The notes beneath the pieces were generated by a model that was not told where the DNA came from, ran no database searches, and saw nothing but the letters and a program-made list of their open reading frames with translations. The position numbers and the translations under genes were made by a program. DNA of 64,000 nucleotides from KBS50 sp042434095 (GTDB lineage: Bacteria; Actinomycetota; Actinomycetes; Mycobacteriales; Micromonosporaceae). This document shows positions 23,539 through 31,704 of the stretch, piece by piece (the stretch's first letter is position 1; each line of letters opens with the position of its first letter). Location of the stretch: assembly GCF_042434095.1 (NCBI RefSeq), contig NZ_JBHLUE010000011.1, positions 434,001 to 498,000 on the forward strand. The letters run 5' to 3'.

Positions 23539-24614
23539 GACTGCGCTTCCTTCACTGGGGGACGGGGGTGCGGTGGTGCGGGGGAGGTCGGTGGCCGGCC
23601 AGGGGGCGCGGTGGAGTCGCGGAGGACCAGCTGGGCGTCGGGCAGCTCCGTCTCCGCCGGCTGCCGCCCGTCGATGAGCGCCAGCAGGGTGTCGGCGGCC
23701 AGCTCGCCCCAGCGGAACGGGTCGGCCCGCACGGTGGTGAGCGCGGGATGGACGAAGGCCGCCAGCTCGGTGTCGTCGTACCCGGTGATCGAGAGGTCCT
23801 CCGGGATCCGCAGTCCGGCCTGGCGGGCCGCGGTCATCCCGGCGATGGCCATCAGGTCGTTCGCGTAGACGATCGCGGTGGGCGGGTCGGCGCGGTCCAG
23901 CAGGCGCCGGGTGGCCGAGGTGCCGCCGGCGGCGGTGAAGTCGGCGATCTCGACCGGCCCGGGCGGCAGGCCGAGCCGGTCCAGCTCCTCGAGGAACGCC
24001 ACCCGCCGGCGCCGGCCGTGCAGCAGCGCGTCCGGTCCGGCCACGTGGGCGATCCGGGTGTGCCCGAGGCCGGCGAGGTGGCGCACCGCCTCGGTCACGC
24101 CCGGGGTGTCGTGCAGGCACAGCGCGGGGAACGGGGCGGGGATGTCGGGCCGGTTGAGGGTGACGGCCGGCAGCCCGAGCTCCTGGACGAGCGCGATCCG
24201 CGGGTCGGCGTGCCGCAGGTCGGAGAGGACGAAACCGTCCACCCGGGACTCGGCGGCGAGCCGGCGGTAGCCGGCCACCTCGTCGTCCGGGCTGGTCACC
24301 ACCTGGAGGACCAGCACCTGGCCCTGGCGGGACAGCGTCGACTCCAGGCCGGCGATGAAGGCCGGGAAGAACGGGTCGGAGCCGAGCAGGGCCGGGTCGC
24401 GCGCCACGATGAAGCCCAGCGAGAAGGCCCGGGACACCGACAACGACCGGGCCCGCTGGCTGGGCTGCCAGCCCAGCTCGGCGGCCGCGGCCAGGATCCG
24501 GCTGCGGGTCTCGGCGGCCACCCCGGGCCGACCGTTCAGCGCGAACGACACGGCGCCCTTGGACACGCCGACCTGGCGGGCGACGTCGGCGATGGTGGGC
24601 CGGCGGCCGGTCAT
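23535..24614 (-). CDS. LacI family transcriptional regulator of the sugar operon
   Basis: 359-aa LacI-family repressor. The N-terminal helix-turn-helix and hinge read TIADVARQVGVSKGAVSFAL, then GRPGVAAETRSRILAAAAELG and QRARSLS. The rest is a periplasmic-binding-like effector domain (FSLGFIVARDPALLGSDPFF, DLSITGYDDTELAAFVHPAL). The Pro-rich tail is non-conserved. ATG 24614 lies 10 bases from the nearer of two identical TAAACCGGTTTA palindromes, which are almost certainly its operators, giving autoregulation of the whole operon. The inducer is probably the imported sugar. Confidence 0.93.
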   Translation of the reverse strand: MTGRRPTIADVARQVGVSKGAVSFALNGRPGVAAETRSRILAAAAELGWQPSQRARSLSVSRAFSLGFIVARDPALLGSDPFFPAFIAGLESTLSRQGQVLVLQVVTSPDDEVAGYRRLAAESRVDGFVLSDLRHADPRIALVQELGLPAVTLNRPDIPAPFPALCLHDTPGVTEAVRHLAGLGHTRIAHVAGPDALLHGRRRRVAFLEELDRLGLPPGPVEIADFTAAGGTSATRRLLDRADPPTAIVYANDLMAIAGMTAARQAGLRIPEDLSITGYDDTELAAFVHPALTTVRADPFRWGELAADTLLALIDGRQPAETELPDAQLVLRDSTAPPGRPPTSPAPPHPRPPVKEAQS

Positions 24615-24624
24615 CGCGACCTCA

Positions 24625-24659
24625 TAAACCGGTTTAGCAGCGACACCTAAACCGGTTTA
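24625..24659. promoter_or_regulatory. Twin LacI operators
   Basis: The 12-bp perfect palindrome TAAACCGGTTTA occurs twice, at 24625-24636 and 24648-24659, with centres 23 bp apart. Both are immediately upstream of the lacI-type gene. The central CpG palindrome with A-rich flanks is the usual LacI-family operator form. Confidence 0.88.
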
Positions 24660-24819
24660 CCGGCCCGCCACATCCCTGTCAACAGGGGGAAACAATTCGT
24701 CGGCCCCGGCCGCGGAGCCATCGGTCGACATGCCGGACATGGCAGGCGGAAAGCCGCCGCGCCGGACCGGCCGGCGGTGCCCGGGGTGGGGCGACCGCCG
24801 GCCGCCGGTCGAGGACCGA

Positions 24820-26940
24820 TCAGGAAACGTTGACGGCCGTGTCGTCGAGGACGAAGGAGGTCTGCAGGGAGACATCCTCGGTGCCCAGGAACCGCACGCT
24901 GATCGTCTGGCCCGCGTACGCCGACAGCGAGAAGGACCGCTGCTGGTAGCCGCCGGCCGCGTTCAGGTTCGAGTACGTGGCCAGGGTGGCCAGCACCGAG
25001 CCGCCCGAGCCGAGCACCTGGACCTTCAGCGTGTCGTACGCGACGCTCGAGGTGGTTTCCGCGGTGTCGATGTGCAGCCAGAAGCGCAGGGTGTACGACG
25101 AGCAGCCGTTGGGCAGCCTGACCTGCTGCTGGAGGTATTCGCTGCTGCTGTAGCCGTAGCCGTTCAGCCAGCCGAACCGGGTGCCGGAGTGTGCCGTCTG
25201 GCCGGCGTACGAGCCGATGTCGCCGGTGGTGCCGGTCCACGGCGAGGTGCCGGACTCGAAGCCGGGGTTGCCCAGCTGCTGGCCCGGGCTGGCGCAGGCG
25301 CCGCCGGTCGAGCCGCACGGCGCGTCGCTGCCGGCCACGTTCACCGCGGTCCACGCGGCCTGCACGGCCCGGTACTCGGTGCCGCAGCTTCCGTACAGGT
25401 CGGCGGCCGCCCGTAGGCTGTAGGCCCGCGCGGTGTTGGCCGGGTTGCCGGCGTCGACGTACGACGTGGTGGAGGTGAAGTACGCGTCGAGCGCCCGGAA
25501 CCAGATCTTCTCGGCCTTGACCCGGCCGATGCCGGTGACGGCCGGCGCCGACCCGCAGACCGGCGAGGTGCCGTACGCCGTGGCGCCGGTGCCCTCGGCC
25601 AGGTCGAAGAAGAAGTGGTTGCCGACGCCGGAGGAGTAGTGCACGTCGTGGTACCTGGTGCTGGGGGACCAGCACGAGTCGGACGCGCCGTCCAGGGACG
25701 GGTTGTACATGTACCGCAGCGGGCTTCCGTTGCCATTGATGTCGATCTTCTCGCCGATGGTGTAGTCACCCGGGTCGGCCGGGGCGTTGGCGTAGAACTC
25801 GACCATGGTGCCGAAGATGTCGCTGGTGGCCTCGTTCAGGCCGCCTGCCTCGCCCGAGTAGCTCAGGCCACCGGGCACCACGTTGTCGGTCACGCCGTGG
25901 CTCATCTCATGGCCGGCCACGTCCAGCTCGACCAGCGGCTTGGCGTTCCCCATGCCGTCGCCGTACGTCATCTGGGAGCCGTCCCAGAAGGCGTTCACGT
26001 AGTTGTCGCCGTAGTGCACCCGGCTGGGCACCCCGGCGCCGTTGCCGAAGATGCCGGCCCGGCCGTGCACGTTCTTGAAGTAGTCGAACGTCTTGGCCGC
26101 GCCGAAGTACGCGTCCACCCCGGCCGACTGTCGGCTGGAGTTGCTGCCGTTGCCCCAGACGTTGTCGGCGTCGGTGAACGTGGCGCAGCTCGACGTGCCG
26201 TTGTTGAGATCGCAGGTGTAGCCGTTGCCGTGCGACGGGTCCACCATCGCGTAGCCGGCGCCGTTCCGGGTGGTGTCGATGCGCACCGTGCCGGTGAAGA
26301 TCCCGGTCCCGGTGCCGGCGACCGTCTCGATCTCGTCGTGCGCTCCGATGAACGCCCCGGTGCGGGCGTCGCTGATCACGTGCAGCCGGGACGGCGTCTG
26401 GCCGTCCTTCGCCCAGCCCGTGGCCACCGTTTCCCAGGCCAGCCGGCCCCGACCCGAGGAGGCGTCGACGAAGAGCCGGGGCGCGCCGACCGAGGTGAGC
26501 CGGCCGGCGAAGTGCGTCCGCGCGGTCCGCCGGGCCGCGGCCGCGCCGACCCGGGCCGTGGTGCTCAGCCTCAGCGGGGCGGCCAGGCCGGACGAGACCC
26601 CCGCGTAGTCGCCGGCGGGGGTGGTGTGCACGACGAAGTCGCCCCCGTACACGCGGAGGCCGTGGTAGGTCCGCGTGTACCGGACGTGCGCCGCGCCCGT
26701 CGGGTCGATCTCGGCGTGGTACACCTGGTACGACTCGGCTGCGGTGCCCCGGACCGCGCCGCGGTTGCCGGCCAGCAGGGTGGCGGCCAGCCGGGTGGCG
26801 GCCCGGGCGACGGCGGACGGGGCGGGTGGGGGTGTGGTGGGGGCCGCTGAGGCGGCGGGGGTGACGCCGGCCAGGACACCGCTCGTGAGCACGAGGGCGC
26901 TGGCGACGGCGAGGGATCTGTGCACGTGCCCTCCCGGCAT
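24820..26940 (-). CDS. Secreted M4 (thermolysin-like) metalloprotease
   Basis: About 706-aa secreted zinc metalloprotease. A Sec signal (LAVASALVLTSGVLAGVTPA) leads a propeptide with FTP/PepSY-like segments (YHGLRVYGGDFVVHTTPAGD). The catalytic domain has the zinc motif HEMSHG near residue 340 with the third ligand in GGLNEATSD. HDVHYSSGVGNHFFFDLAEG carries the family's transition-state histidine region. The C-terminal module (NPGFESGTSPWTG... to VLDDTAVNVS) is a beta-sandwich often appended to actinomycete proteases. The start is ATG 26940 or GTG 26925; the latter has GGGAGGG just upstream. It diverges from a lipoprotein gene 49 bases away. Confidence 0.9.
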   Translation of the reverse strand: MPGGHVHRSLAVASALVLTSGVLAGVTPAASAAPTTPPPAPSAVARAATRLAATLLAGNRGAVRGTAAESYQVYHAEIDPTGAAHVRYTRTYHGLRVYGGDFVVHTTPAGDYAGVSSGLAAPLRLSTTARVGAAAARRTARTHFAGRLTSVGAPRLFVDASSGRGRLAWETVATGWAKDGQTPSRLHVISDARTGAFIGAHDEIETVAGTGTGIFTGTVRIDTTRNGAGYAMVDPSHGNGYTCDLNNGTSSCATFTDADNVWGNGSNSSRQSAGVDAYFGAAKTFDYFKNVHGRAGIFGNGAGVPSRVHYGDNYVNAFWDGSQMTYGDGMGNAKPLVELDVAGHEMSHGVTDNVVPGGLSYSGEAGGLNEATSDIFGTMVEFYANAPADPGDYTIGEKIDINGNGSPLRYMYNPSLDGASDSCWSPSTRYHDVHYSSGVGNHFFFDLAEGTGATAYGTSPVCGSAPAVTGIGRVKAEKIWFRALDAYFTSTTSYVDAGNPANTARAYSLRAAADLYGSCGTEYRAVQAAWTAVNVAGSDAPCGSTGGACASPGQQLGNPGFESGTSPWTGTTGDIGSYAGQTAHSGTRFGWLNGYGYSSSEYLQQQVRLPNGCSSYTLRFWLHIDTAETTSSVAYDTLKVQVLGSGGSVLATLATYSNLNAAGGYQQRSFSLSAYAGQTISVRFLGTEDVSLQTSFVLDDTAVNVS

Positions 26941-26989
26941 TTTCCGCGGCCGATGGAACCGCCGGCCGCCCGCCGGCGTCCCACGGGGT

Positions 26990-27553
26990 ATGAAGAGAAC
27001 GAGCGCGCTCGGCGTCCTGTCACTGCTGCCGGTGCTGCTGTCGGGTTGTGGACCGAGCGGGGCCGACCGGTCCACCGAGCCGCCGGTCGCCGTCTCGCCC
27101 GCGTCTCCCACCGTGGTGGCGCAGCCGACGGGCCAGATCGCCCCGTCGGCCTCGCCGATCACGGCCCGCCCGGCCGATCCGCCCCCGACCCGGGCCCGGC
27201 CGAACCCGTCGGCCAAGGCCATCCCGGTGACGATCACCCGCAGCGGCGGCTTCGCCGGGCGTACCGAGACCATCTCGGTACGCGCCGACGGCAGCTGGAC
27301 GAGGGACGGCTCGGGGTCCCGCCCGTCCGGCCGGTTGACCGCCGCGCAGCGGACCTCGCTGCTGACGCTGCTGAACGACCCGCGGCTGGCGGCCGAGTCC
27401 GGCGTGCACGACCGGCAGGGCTGCGCCGACGCGTACCAGTGGACGGTGGCCGCCGGCGCGACGCGGATCGTCTATTCCGACTGCCTGCCCGGGGCCGACC
27501 GGCCGCCCCTGGCGGCCAAGGTCGTCGACCTGGTCGGCGCCGCCACCGGCTGA
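26990..27553 (+). CDS. Hypothetical lipoprotein
   Basis: 187-aa predicted lipoprotein. The signal KRTSALGVLSLLPVLLSG is followed by Cys20 (lipobox LSGC). A Ser/Pro/Thr-rich linker of about 60 residues follows, then a small domain (VTITRSGGFAGRTETISVRAD, RTSLLTLLNDPRLAAESG, YQWTVAAGATRIVYSDCLPG). This pattern resembles small protealysin-inhibitor-like (PLI/emfourin) domains: the GGFAG strand, DGSW, and LxxLLxxPRL are typical. If so, its position beside an M4 protease would make it a cognate inhibitor; I rate this as plausible. The start is ATG 26990. A repeat element lies just after the stop. Confidence 0.72.
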   Translation: MKRTSALGVLSLLPVLLSGCGPSGADRSTEPPVAVSPASPTVVAQPTGQIAPSASPITARPADPPPTRARPNPSAKAIPVTITRSGGFAGRTETISVRADGSWTRDGSGSRPSGRLTAAQRTSLLTLLNDPRLAAESGVHDRQGCADAYQWTVAAGATRIVYSDCLPGADRPPLAAKVVDLVGAATG

Positions 27554-27560
27554 CCCGCGA

Positions 27561-27611
27561 AGGAAGGGCCCCTTGTTATCGCATTCGGTATAGGAAGGGC
27601 CCCCTGTTAAC
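27561..27611 (+). repeat. Dispersed GGAAGGGCCCCTT element, copy C
   Basis: The closest relative of copies A and D: AGGAAGGGCCCCTTGTTATCG, CATTCGGTATAGGAAGGGCC and CCCTGTTAACG in order. It starts 8 bases after the lipoprotein stop codon, in the same orientation as the gene. Confidence 0.88.
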
Positions 27612-27710
27612 GCCCGGCGGCGCCGGGCCGCGCCGGGCCGCGCCCAGCGGCGCCCAGCGGCGCTCGGCGGCGCTCGGCGGCGCTCGGCGGCGCTCGGCGG
27701 CGCCCGGCCG
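27611..27710. repeat. 10-bp periodic GC array downstream of the TetR gene
   Basis: Ten consecutive 10-mers of the form CGC(C/T)CGGCGG: four are CGCTCGGCGG, two CGCCCAGCGG, two CGCCGGGCCG, and the rest close variants. It directly follows repeat C and ends 6 bases before the stop of the convergent TetR gene. Confidence 0.85.
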
Positions 27711-27715
27711 CGGAT

Positions 27716-28357
27716 CTAGCCGCCGGGCGCGGTCGGGGTCAGCATCGCGTGCAGCAGCGTGCGCACCGCGTCGGTGAGGTCGGCCCGGCTCTCCGCGCTA
27801 CCCGGTGGCGGCGCGGAGAGCGAGCCGGATCCGACGAGGCGGTCGAAGAGCAGCCCGTCCACGAAGGCCACCAACTGGGCGCCGCGGCGGTCCGGATCCG
27901 GTGCCCCGGCCCGGGCCAGGAGTTCCCGGGCCTCCGTCCGGAGGCGGATGCCGAACGACAGGACGGGCCGCAGCTCCGGGGCATAGCTGGCCTCCAGCAG
28001 GCAGGCGTACCGGGCCAGGGTCCGGTCCCGCCCGACGCTGAGCCAATGGTCCAGCACGGCGCCGGTGGCGTGGGCCAGCGCGTCCAGGTCTGCGGGGCCG
28101 AGCGGGGTGGTCGGACGCGCCAGCTCACCCGTCGGGAGCTGGCGTTCGGCGAGGTCGGCCAGGTCCAGCTCGACCAGCCGGCGGATCACCGCCTCGAGCA
28201 ACGCCCGGCGGGTGCGCAGGTACGCCGAGGTGGTGCCGAGCGGCAGCCCGGCGCGGGCGTCGACGGCCCGATGGGTGAGCCCCCTTGCCCCGTGCTCGGC
28301 CAGCAGCGCGATGGCGGCGTCGGCCAGCAGGGCCACCCGTTCGGATCGTCCAGCCAT
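27716..28357 (-). CDS. TetR family transcriptional regulator
   Basis: 213-aa TetR-type repressor. The N-terminal helix-turn-helix is RVALLADAAIALLAEHGARG, LTHRAVDARAGLPLGTTSAY and LRTRRALLEAVIRRLVE in order. The rest is a helical ligand domain with no family signature I recognise (DHWLSVGRDRTLARYACLLE). ATG 28357 is 21 bases from the nearer of two palindromic sites in the 68-bp gap to a divergent FAD monooxygenase, so it very likely represses both. The inducer may be the monooxygenase substrate. Confidence 0.9.
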   Translation of the reverse strand: MAGRSERVALLADAAIALLAEHGARGLTHRAVDARAGLPLGTTSAYLRTRRALLEAVIRRLVELDLADLAERQLPTGELARPTTPLGPADLDALAHATGAVLDHWLSVGRDRTLARYACLLEASYAPELRPVLSFGIRLRTEARELLARAGAPDPDRRGAQLVAFVDGLLFDRLVGSGSLSAPPPGSAESRADLTDAVRTLLHAMLTPTAPGG

Positions 28358-28377
28358 GCGGGTCCTTCCGGTGATTC

Positions 28378-28413
28378 TTCTACGGCTGTAGTATGACTTC
28401 TACAGCTGTAGAA
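28378..28413. promoter_or_regulatory. Twin TetR operators with overlapping -10 box
   Basis: CTACGGCTGTAG (28380-28391) and CTACAGCTGTAG (28400-28411) lie with centres 20 bp apart. The second extends to a perfect 16-bp palindrome, TTCTACAGCTGTAGAA (28398-28413). TAGTAT (28389-28394) between them fits a -10 box for the rightward gene, so binding would block RNA polymerase. Confidence 0.85.
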
Positions 28414-28425
28414 ACGGGGGAGATC

Positions 28426-29568
28426 GTGTCCGGATCCGCGGTGGTGGTCGGCGGTGGCATCGGTGGGCTCAGCGCGGCCCTGGCGCTGCGCCGGGCCGGC
28501 TGGGACGTCCAGGTCTTCGAGCGGGCGCCGGAGCTGCGCGAGGTGGGCGCCGGGCTCAGCCTGCTGGCCAACGGCCTGCGCGGGCTGGCCGCGCTCGGGC
28601 TCGGGGACGCGGTGCGGGGCGGCGGGCAGCGGACCGCGCCCGCGGGGCTGCGCCGGCCGGACGGTCGCTGGCTGTCCCGGGTGGACGGCGGCGACCTGGA
28701 CCGCGCGCTCGGCACCACGGCCGTGGGCCTGCACCGGGCAACCCTGCACGGCATCCTCCGCGGCGCGCTGCCGGCCTCGGCGCTGCGGACCGGCGTCACC
28801 GTGCTGGACGTGGACCCGGCGGGCCGGGTGGACCACTCCTCGGGCGGGACCACCGGCAGCACGCGGGCCGATCTGATCGTCGCCGCCGACGGCATCCGCA
28901 GCGTGGTCCGGTCCCGGCTGTGGCCGGCCACCGTTCCGCGCTACTCCGGCTCGACCACCTGGCGCGCGGTGATCCCCTGGCCGGATCCGCTGCCGGTGGC
29001 CGTGACCTGGGGTCCGGGCACCGAGTTCGGCACGGTGCCGATCGGCGCCGACCAGATGTACTGGTACGGCGCCTTCAACGCGCCCGCGGGGGAGCGTGCC
29101 GAGGACGAGCTCGCGGCCGCCCGGGCCCGGTTCGGCGGCTGGCATGACCCGATCCCGGCGCTGCTGGCCGCCACGCCGCCGGCGGCGGTGCTCCGGGACG
29201 ACCTCTACTATCTCGATCCGCCGCTGCCCACCTACGTGCGCGATCGGGTGGTGCTGCTCGGCGACGCGGCGCACGCCATGACCCCGCATTTGGGCCAGGG
29301 CGCCAACCAGGCCATCGAGGATGCCGTCGTGCTCGGGGCCGCGCTGTCCCGCGAGGCCGACGTGCCGACCGCGCTCATCGGGTACGACCGGCAGCGGCGC
29401 CCGCGTACCCAGGAGGTGGTGGCGGCGTCGCTGCGGGCGGCGCGGGTCGGGCAGCAACTGGCGAACCCGGCCGGCGTGGCCCTGCGGAACGCGCTGATCC
29501 GGCTCACCCCCGCCACGGTGGCGCTGCGGTCCATGGCCCGGTACGCCGACTGGCGGCCGCCGGCCTGA
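28426..29568 (+). CDS. FAD-dependent monooxygenase (PHBH-type aromatic hydroxylase family)
   Basis: 380-aa group A flavin monooxygenase. The three fingerprints are present: VVVGGGIGGLSAALALRRAG (FAD Rossmann), LIVAADGIRSVVRSRL (DG motif) and VVLLGDAAHAMTPHLGQGAN (GD motif). Such enzymes hydroxylate aromatic or polyketide-like substrates with NAD(P)H and O2. I prefer GTG 28426, with GGGGG about 5 bases upstream and both operators then outside the gene. ATG 28393 would add 11 residues but has no ribosome site and would place an operator in the coding sequence. It is regulated by the divergent TetR; detoxification of a small aromatic inducer is the natural guess. Confidence 0.88.
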   Translation: MSGSAVVVGGGIGGLSAALALRRAGWDVQVFERAPELREVGAGLSLLANGLRGLAALGLGDAVRGGGQRTAPAGLRRPDGRWLSRVDGGDLDRALGTTAVGLHRATLHGILRGALPASALRTGVTVLDVDPAGRVDHSSGGTTGSTRADLIVAADGIRSVVRSRLWPATVPRYSGSTTWRAVIPWPDPLPVAVTWGPGTEFGTVPIGADQMYWYGAFNAPAGERAEDELAAARARFGGWHDPIPALLAATPPAAVLRDDLYYLDPPLPTYVRDRVVLLGDAAHAMTPHLGQGANQAIEDAVVLGAALSREADVPTALIGYDRQRRPRTQEVVAASLRAARVGQQLANPAGVALRNALIRLTPATVALRSMARYADWRPPA

Positions 29569-29644
29569 GGAGCCGCCGGCCGAAAAACGTCACCCGGTTC
29601 TCGTACGGTCATCGGGTTCGACTGCCGACCGAGGGGGCCGCCGC

Positions 29645-30124
29645 ATGACCTATCCGCCGCCGCGTTACCAGGGCAACCTGGGCGAGCAGACCGCCACCTA
29701 CCGACCGGCCGGGACGCCGCCGGAGCTGGTCTATCCCACCGGCAACACCGCGCACTACCTGGCGACCGGGGCCAGCACCAACGGCCAGTTCGGGCTTTAC
29801 CGCTGGGAGATGGGCCCGGAGCCGAGCGGACCGGCCCCGCACTTCCACCGGTCGATCTCGGAGTCGTTCTTCATCCTGGCCGGCTCCGTCCGGATCTACG
29901 ACGGCAGCCGGTGGATCGACACCCGGCCGGGCGACTTCGTGCACGTGCCGGAGGGCGGGGCGCATGCCTTCCGCAACGAGTCGGGCGAGCCGGCCAGCAT
30001 GCTGCTGCACTTCGCCCCGGGGGCGCCCCGGGAGGGTTACTTCGAGGGGTTGATCGGGCTGGCGGACCGGACCGAGGAGGAGCGCACGGAGTTCTTCCTC
30101 AAGCACGACACGTTCTGGCTCTAG
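29645..30124 (+). CDS. Cupin domain protein
   Basis: 159-aa single-domain cupin. Motif 1 is PHFHRSISESFFILAGSVRIYDG, whose His, His and Glu are metal ligands. Motif 2 is PGDFVHVPEGGAHAFRNESG with the last His. Bicupin activity is excluded by length. The family covers dioxygenases, isomerases and sensors, and no substrate is evident. The C-terminal segment EGYFEGLIGLADRTEEER is shared with many stand-alone actinobacterial cupins. The start is ATG 29645. It is monocistronic; its stop lies within a 22-bp duplication shared with the converging HxlR gene. Confidence 0.85.
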   Translation: MTYPPPRYQGNLGEQTATYRPAGTPPELVYPTGNTAHYLATGASTNGQFGLYRWEMGPEPSGPAPHFHRSISESFFILAGSVRIYDGSRWIDTRPGDFVHVPEGGAHAFRNESGEPASMLLHFAPGAPREGYFEGLIGLADRTEEERTEFFLKHDTFWL

Positions 30125-30158
30125 GCTTCGGCCCGCTGGGCTCTAGGCTTCGGCCCGC
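30117..30158. repeat. 20-bp direct repeat across two converging stop codons
   Basis: GGCTCTAGGCTTCGGCCCGC occurs at 30117-30136 and 30139-30158. The TAG in copy one ends the cupin gene; the complement of CTA in copy two (30143-30145) ends the HxlR gene. Confidence 0.9.
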
Positions 30159-30820
30159 GACCGGTCGCCCATCGCCGGCTCCGGTCGGCCAAAGAGCCGC
30201 AGGAAGCGTGCCACCAGCTCGCGGTCGCCCTCGATCGCCAGGTCGCCGGCGCCCTCGGCCGCGGCCGACGACCGACCGCCGAAGACGATCGCGCGCAGCG
30301 TGGACGGCTCTGCGCTGACCGTGGCGTCCGCGCGACCCTCCGCGCGGTCGAGGTGCAGCGCCGCATCCCGGATCTCGGCCAGGAACCGGTCGGGTCCGAG
30401 TCGCAGTTGGACGGTTCCGTGCAGGTCATCGGCCTGCGCCGGATCAAAGGTCGTTCGCAGCGCCAGCGCCAGCGCGTCGACGCTGAGGTCGGCGGCCGAC
30501 CGGAGCGGTAACCCGGCGCCCCAACCCGCGAGCTGGCGCAGCGCGGGTTCCAGCGCGTGCCCATGCTCGGTCAGCTCGTATCCCCAGCTGCTGGCCGGCG
30601 GTCCCAACCTCCGGCGACGGACCACTCCGGCTTCGGTCAGCTCGCGCAGCCGCTGAGCGAGCACGTTCTGGCTGGCGGTGGGGAGGCCGCGGTGCAGGTC
30701 GGTGAAGCGCTTGGGCCCGAAGATCAGCTCGCGGACCACCAACAGCGCCCAGCGCTCGCCCACCACGTCAAGCGCGCGGGCCAGGCCGCACGGGTCGTCG
30801 TACTGCCGTCGGCCTGCCAT
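30143..30820 (-). CDS. HxlR family transcriptional regulator with C-terminal SCP2-like domain
   Basis: 225-aa regulator. The HxlR winged helix fills residues 1-100 (CGLARALDVVGERWALLVVR, FGPKRFTDLHRGLPTASQNV, LAQRLRELTEAGVVRRRRL). The C-terminal half (SVDALALALRTTFDPAQADD, TVQLRLGPDRFLAEIRDAAL, DLAIEGDRELVARFLRLFG) resembles a sterol-carrier/SCP2-like fold often fused to HxlR domains, a likely ligand pocket. The start is ATG 30820; a longer form from 30853 is possible. Divergent from an alpha/beta hydrolase with paired palindromes between them, it most likely controls that gene and itself. Confidence 0.88.
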   Translation of the reverse strand: MAGRRQYDDPCGLARALDVVGERWALLVVRELIFGPKRFTDLHRGLPTASQNVLAQRLRELTEAGVVRRRRLGPPASSWGYELTEHGHALEPALRQLAGWGAGLPLRSAADLSVDALALALRTTFDPAQADDLHGTVQLRLGPDRFLAEIRDAALHLDRAEGRADATVSAEPSTLRAIVFGGRSSAAAEGAGDLAIEGDRELVARFLRLFGRPEPAMGDRSRAEA

Positions 30821-30861
30821 GACCGGAGAGTACCGGTCGCTCCCGTACCGCAACCAGCTGG

Positions 30862-30896
30862 TCCTATGTTAGGTTCCCGTCACTCCTAATTTAGGA
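30862..30896. promoter_or_regulatory. Paired HxlR-type palindromes
   Basis: TCCTATGTTAGGT (30862-30874) and the perfect TCCTAATTTAGGA (30884-30896) share the form TCCTA-N3-TAGG(A/T). Their centres are 22 bp apart in the 93-bp divergent intergenic space. They are the probable operators of the adjacent HxlR regulator. Confidence 0.75.
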
Positions 30897-30913
30897 CTGA
30901 CCCGGAGGTCATC

Positions 30914-31588
30914 GTGGCGACGTTCGTACTCATTCCTGGGGCCGGTGGGGCCGCCTGGTACTGGCACCGGCTGGTGCCGGAGCTGGCGGATCGCGGGCAC
31001 GACGCGGTGCCGGTGGAGCTGCCGGCCGGCGACGACTCGGCCGGCCTGGACGAGTACGTGGACACGGTCCTGCGTGCCGTGGGGGACCGGACCGACCTGG
31101 TGGTCGTCGGCCAGTCGATGGGCGGGCTCACCGCGCCACTGATCTGCGAGCACCGGCCCGTACGGTTGCTCGTCCTGCTCAATGCCATGGTCCCGCGGCC
31201 CGGAGAGCCGGGCGGTCAGTGGTGGGAGAACACCGGCCAGGAACGGGCGCTACGCGAATCGGCGGAGGCGGCCGGTCGCCCCGTCGACTTCGACCCGCTG
31301 GTCTACTTCTTCCATGACGTCCCGCCGGAGGTGACGGCCGAGGCGATGCGGTACGAGCCACCGCAGTCGGGCACCCCGTTCCAGAAGCCCTGGCCCCTGG
31401 TCGCCTGGCCGGACGTGCCGACGCGGATCCTGGTGGGCCGCGACGACCGGTTCTTCCCGGCCGACTTCCAGCGCCGGGTGGCCCGGGAGCGGCTGGGCAT
31501 CGAACCCGAGGAACTGCCCGGCGGCCATCTGGCCGCGCTCAGCCACCCGCGCGAGCTGGCCGACCGGCTGGTGAGCTTCCTGACCTGA
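30914..31588 (+). CDS. Alpha/beta hydrolase (salicylate-esterase-like)
   Basis: 224-aa compact alpha/beta hydrolase. The oxyanion-hole strand is FVLIPGAGGAAWYWH. The nucleophile elbow is VVGQSMGGLTAP with Ser as nucleophile. The acid is in ILVGRDDRFFP and the catalytic His in LPGGHLAALSHPRELAD. The short form resembles methyl-ester esterases and hydroxynitrile lyases rather than lipases. GTG 30914 has GGAGG 5-8 bases upstream. No signal peptide. Control by the divergent HxlR protein suggests inducible ester or lactone hydrolysis. Confidence 0.88.
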   Translation: MATFVLIPGAGGAAWYWHRLVPELADRGHDAVPVELPAGDDSAGLDEYVDTVLRAVGDRTDLVVVGQSMGGLTAPLICEHRPVRLLVLLNAMVPRPGEPGGQWWENTGQERALRESAEAAGRPVDFDPLVYFFHDVPPEVTAEAMRYEPPQSGTPFQKPWPLVAWPDVPTRILVGRDDRFFPADFQRRVARERLGIEPEELPGGHLAALSHPRELADRLVSFLT

Positions 31589-31704
31589 CGCCGACCAGCC
31601 GCATGGGCGGTGCTCGATCTCCATTACCGGGCGGTAGCCGAGTGGCCGGCGGCCGGATAGCGTCGGGGAGCGGACCCGGGCGGGTCCGGCGAAGGGGGCG
31701 TGGC

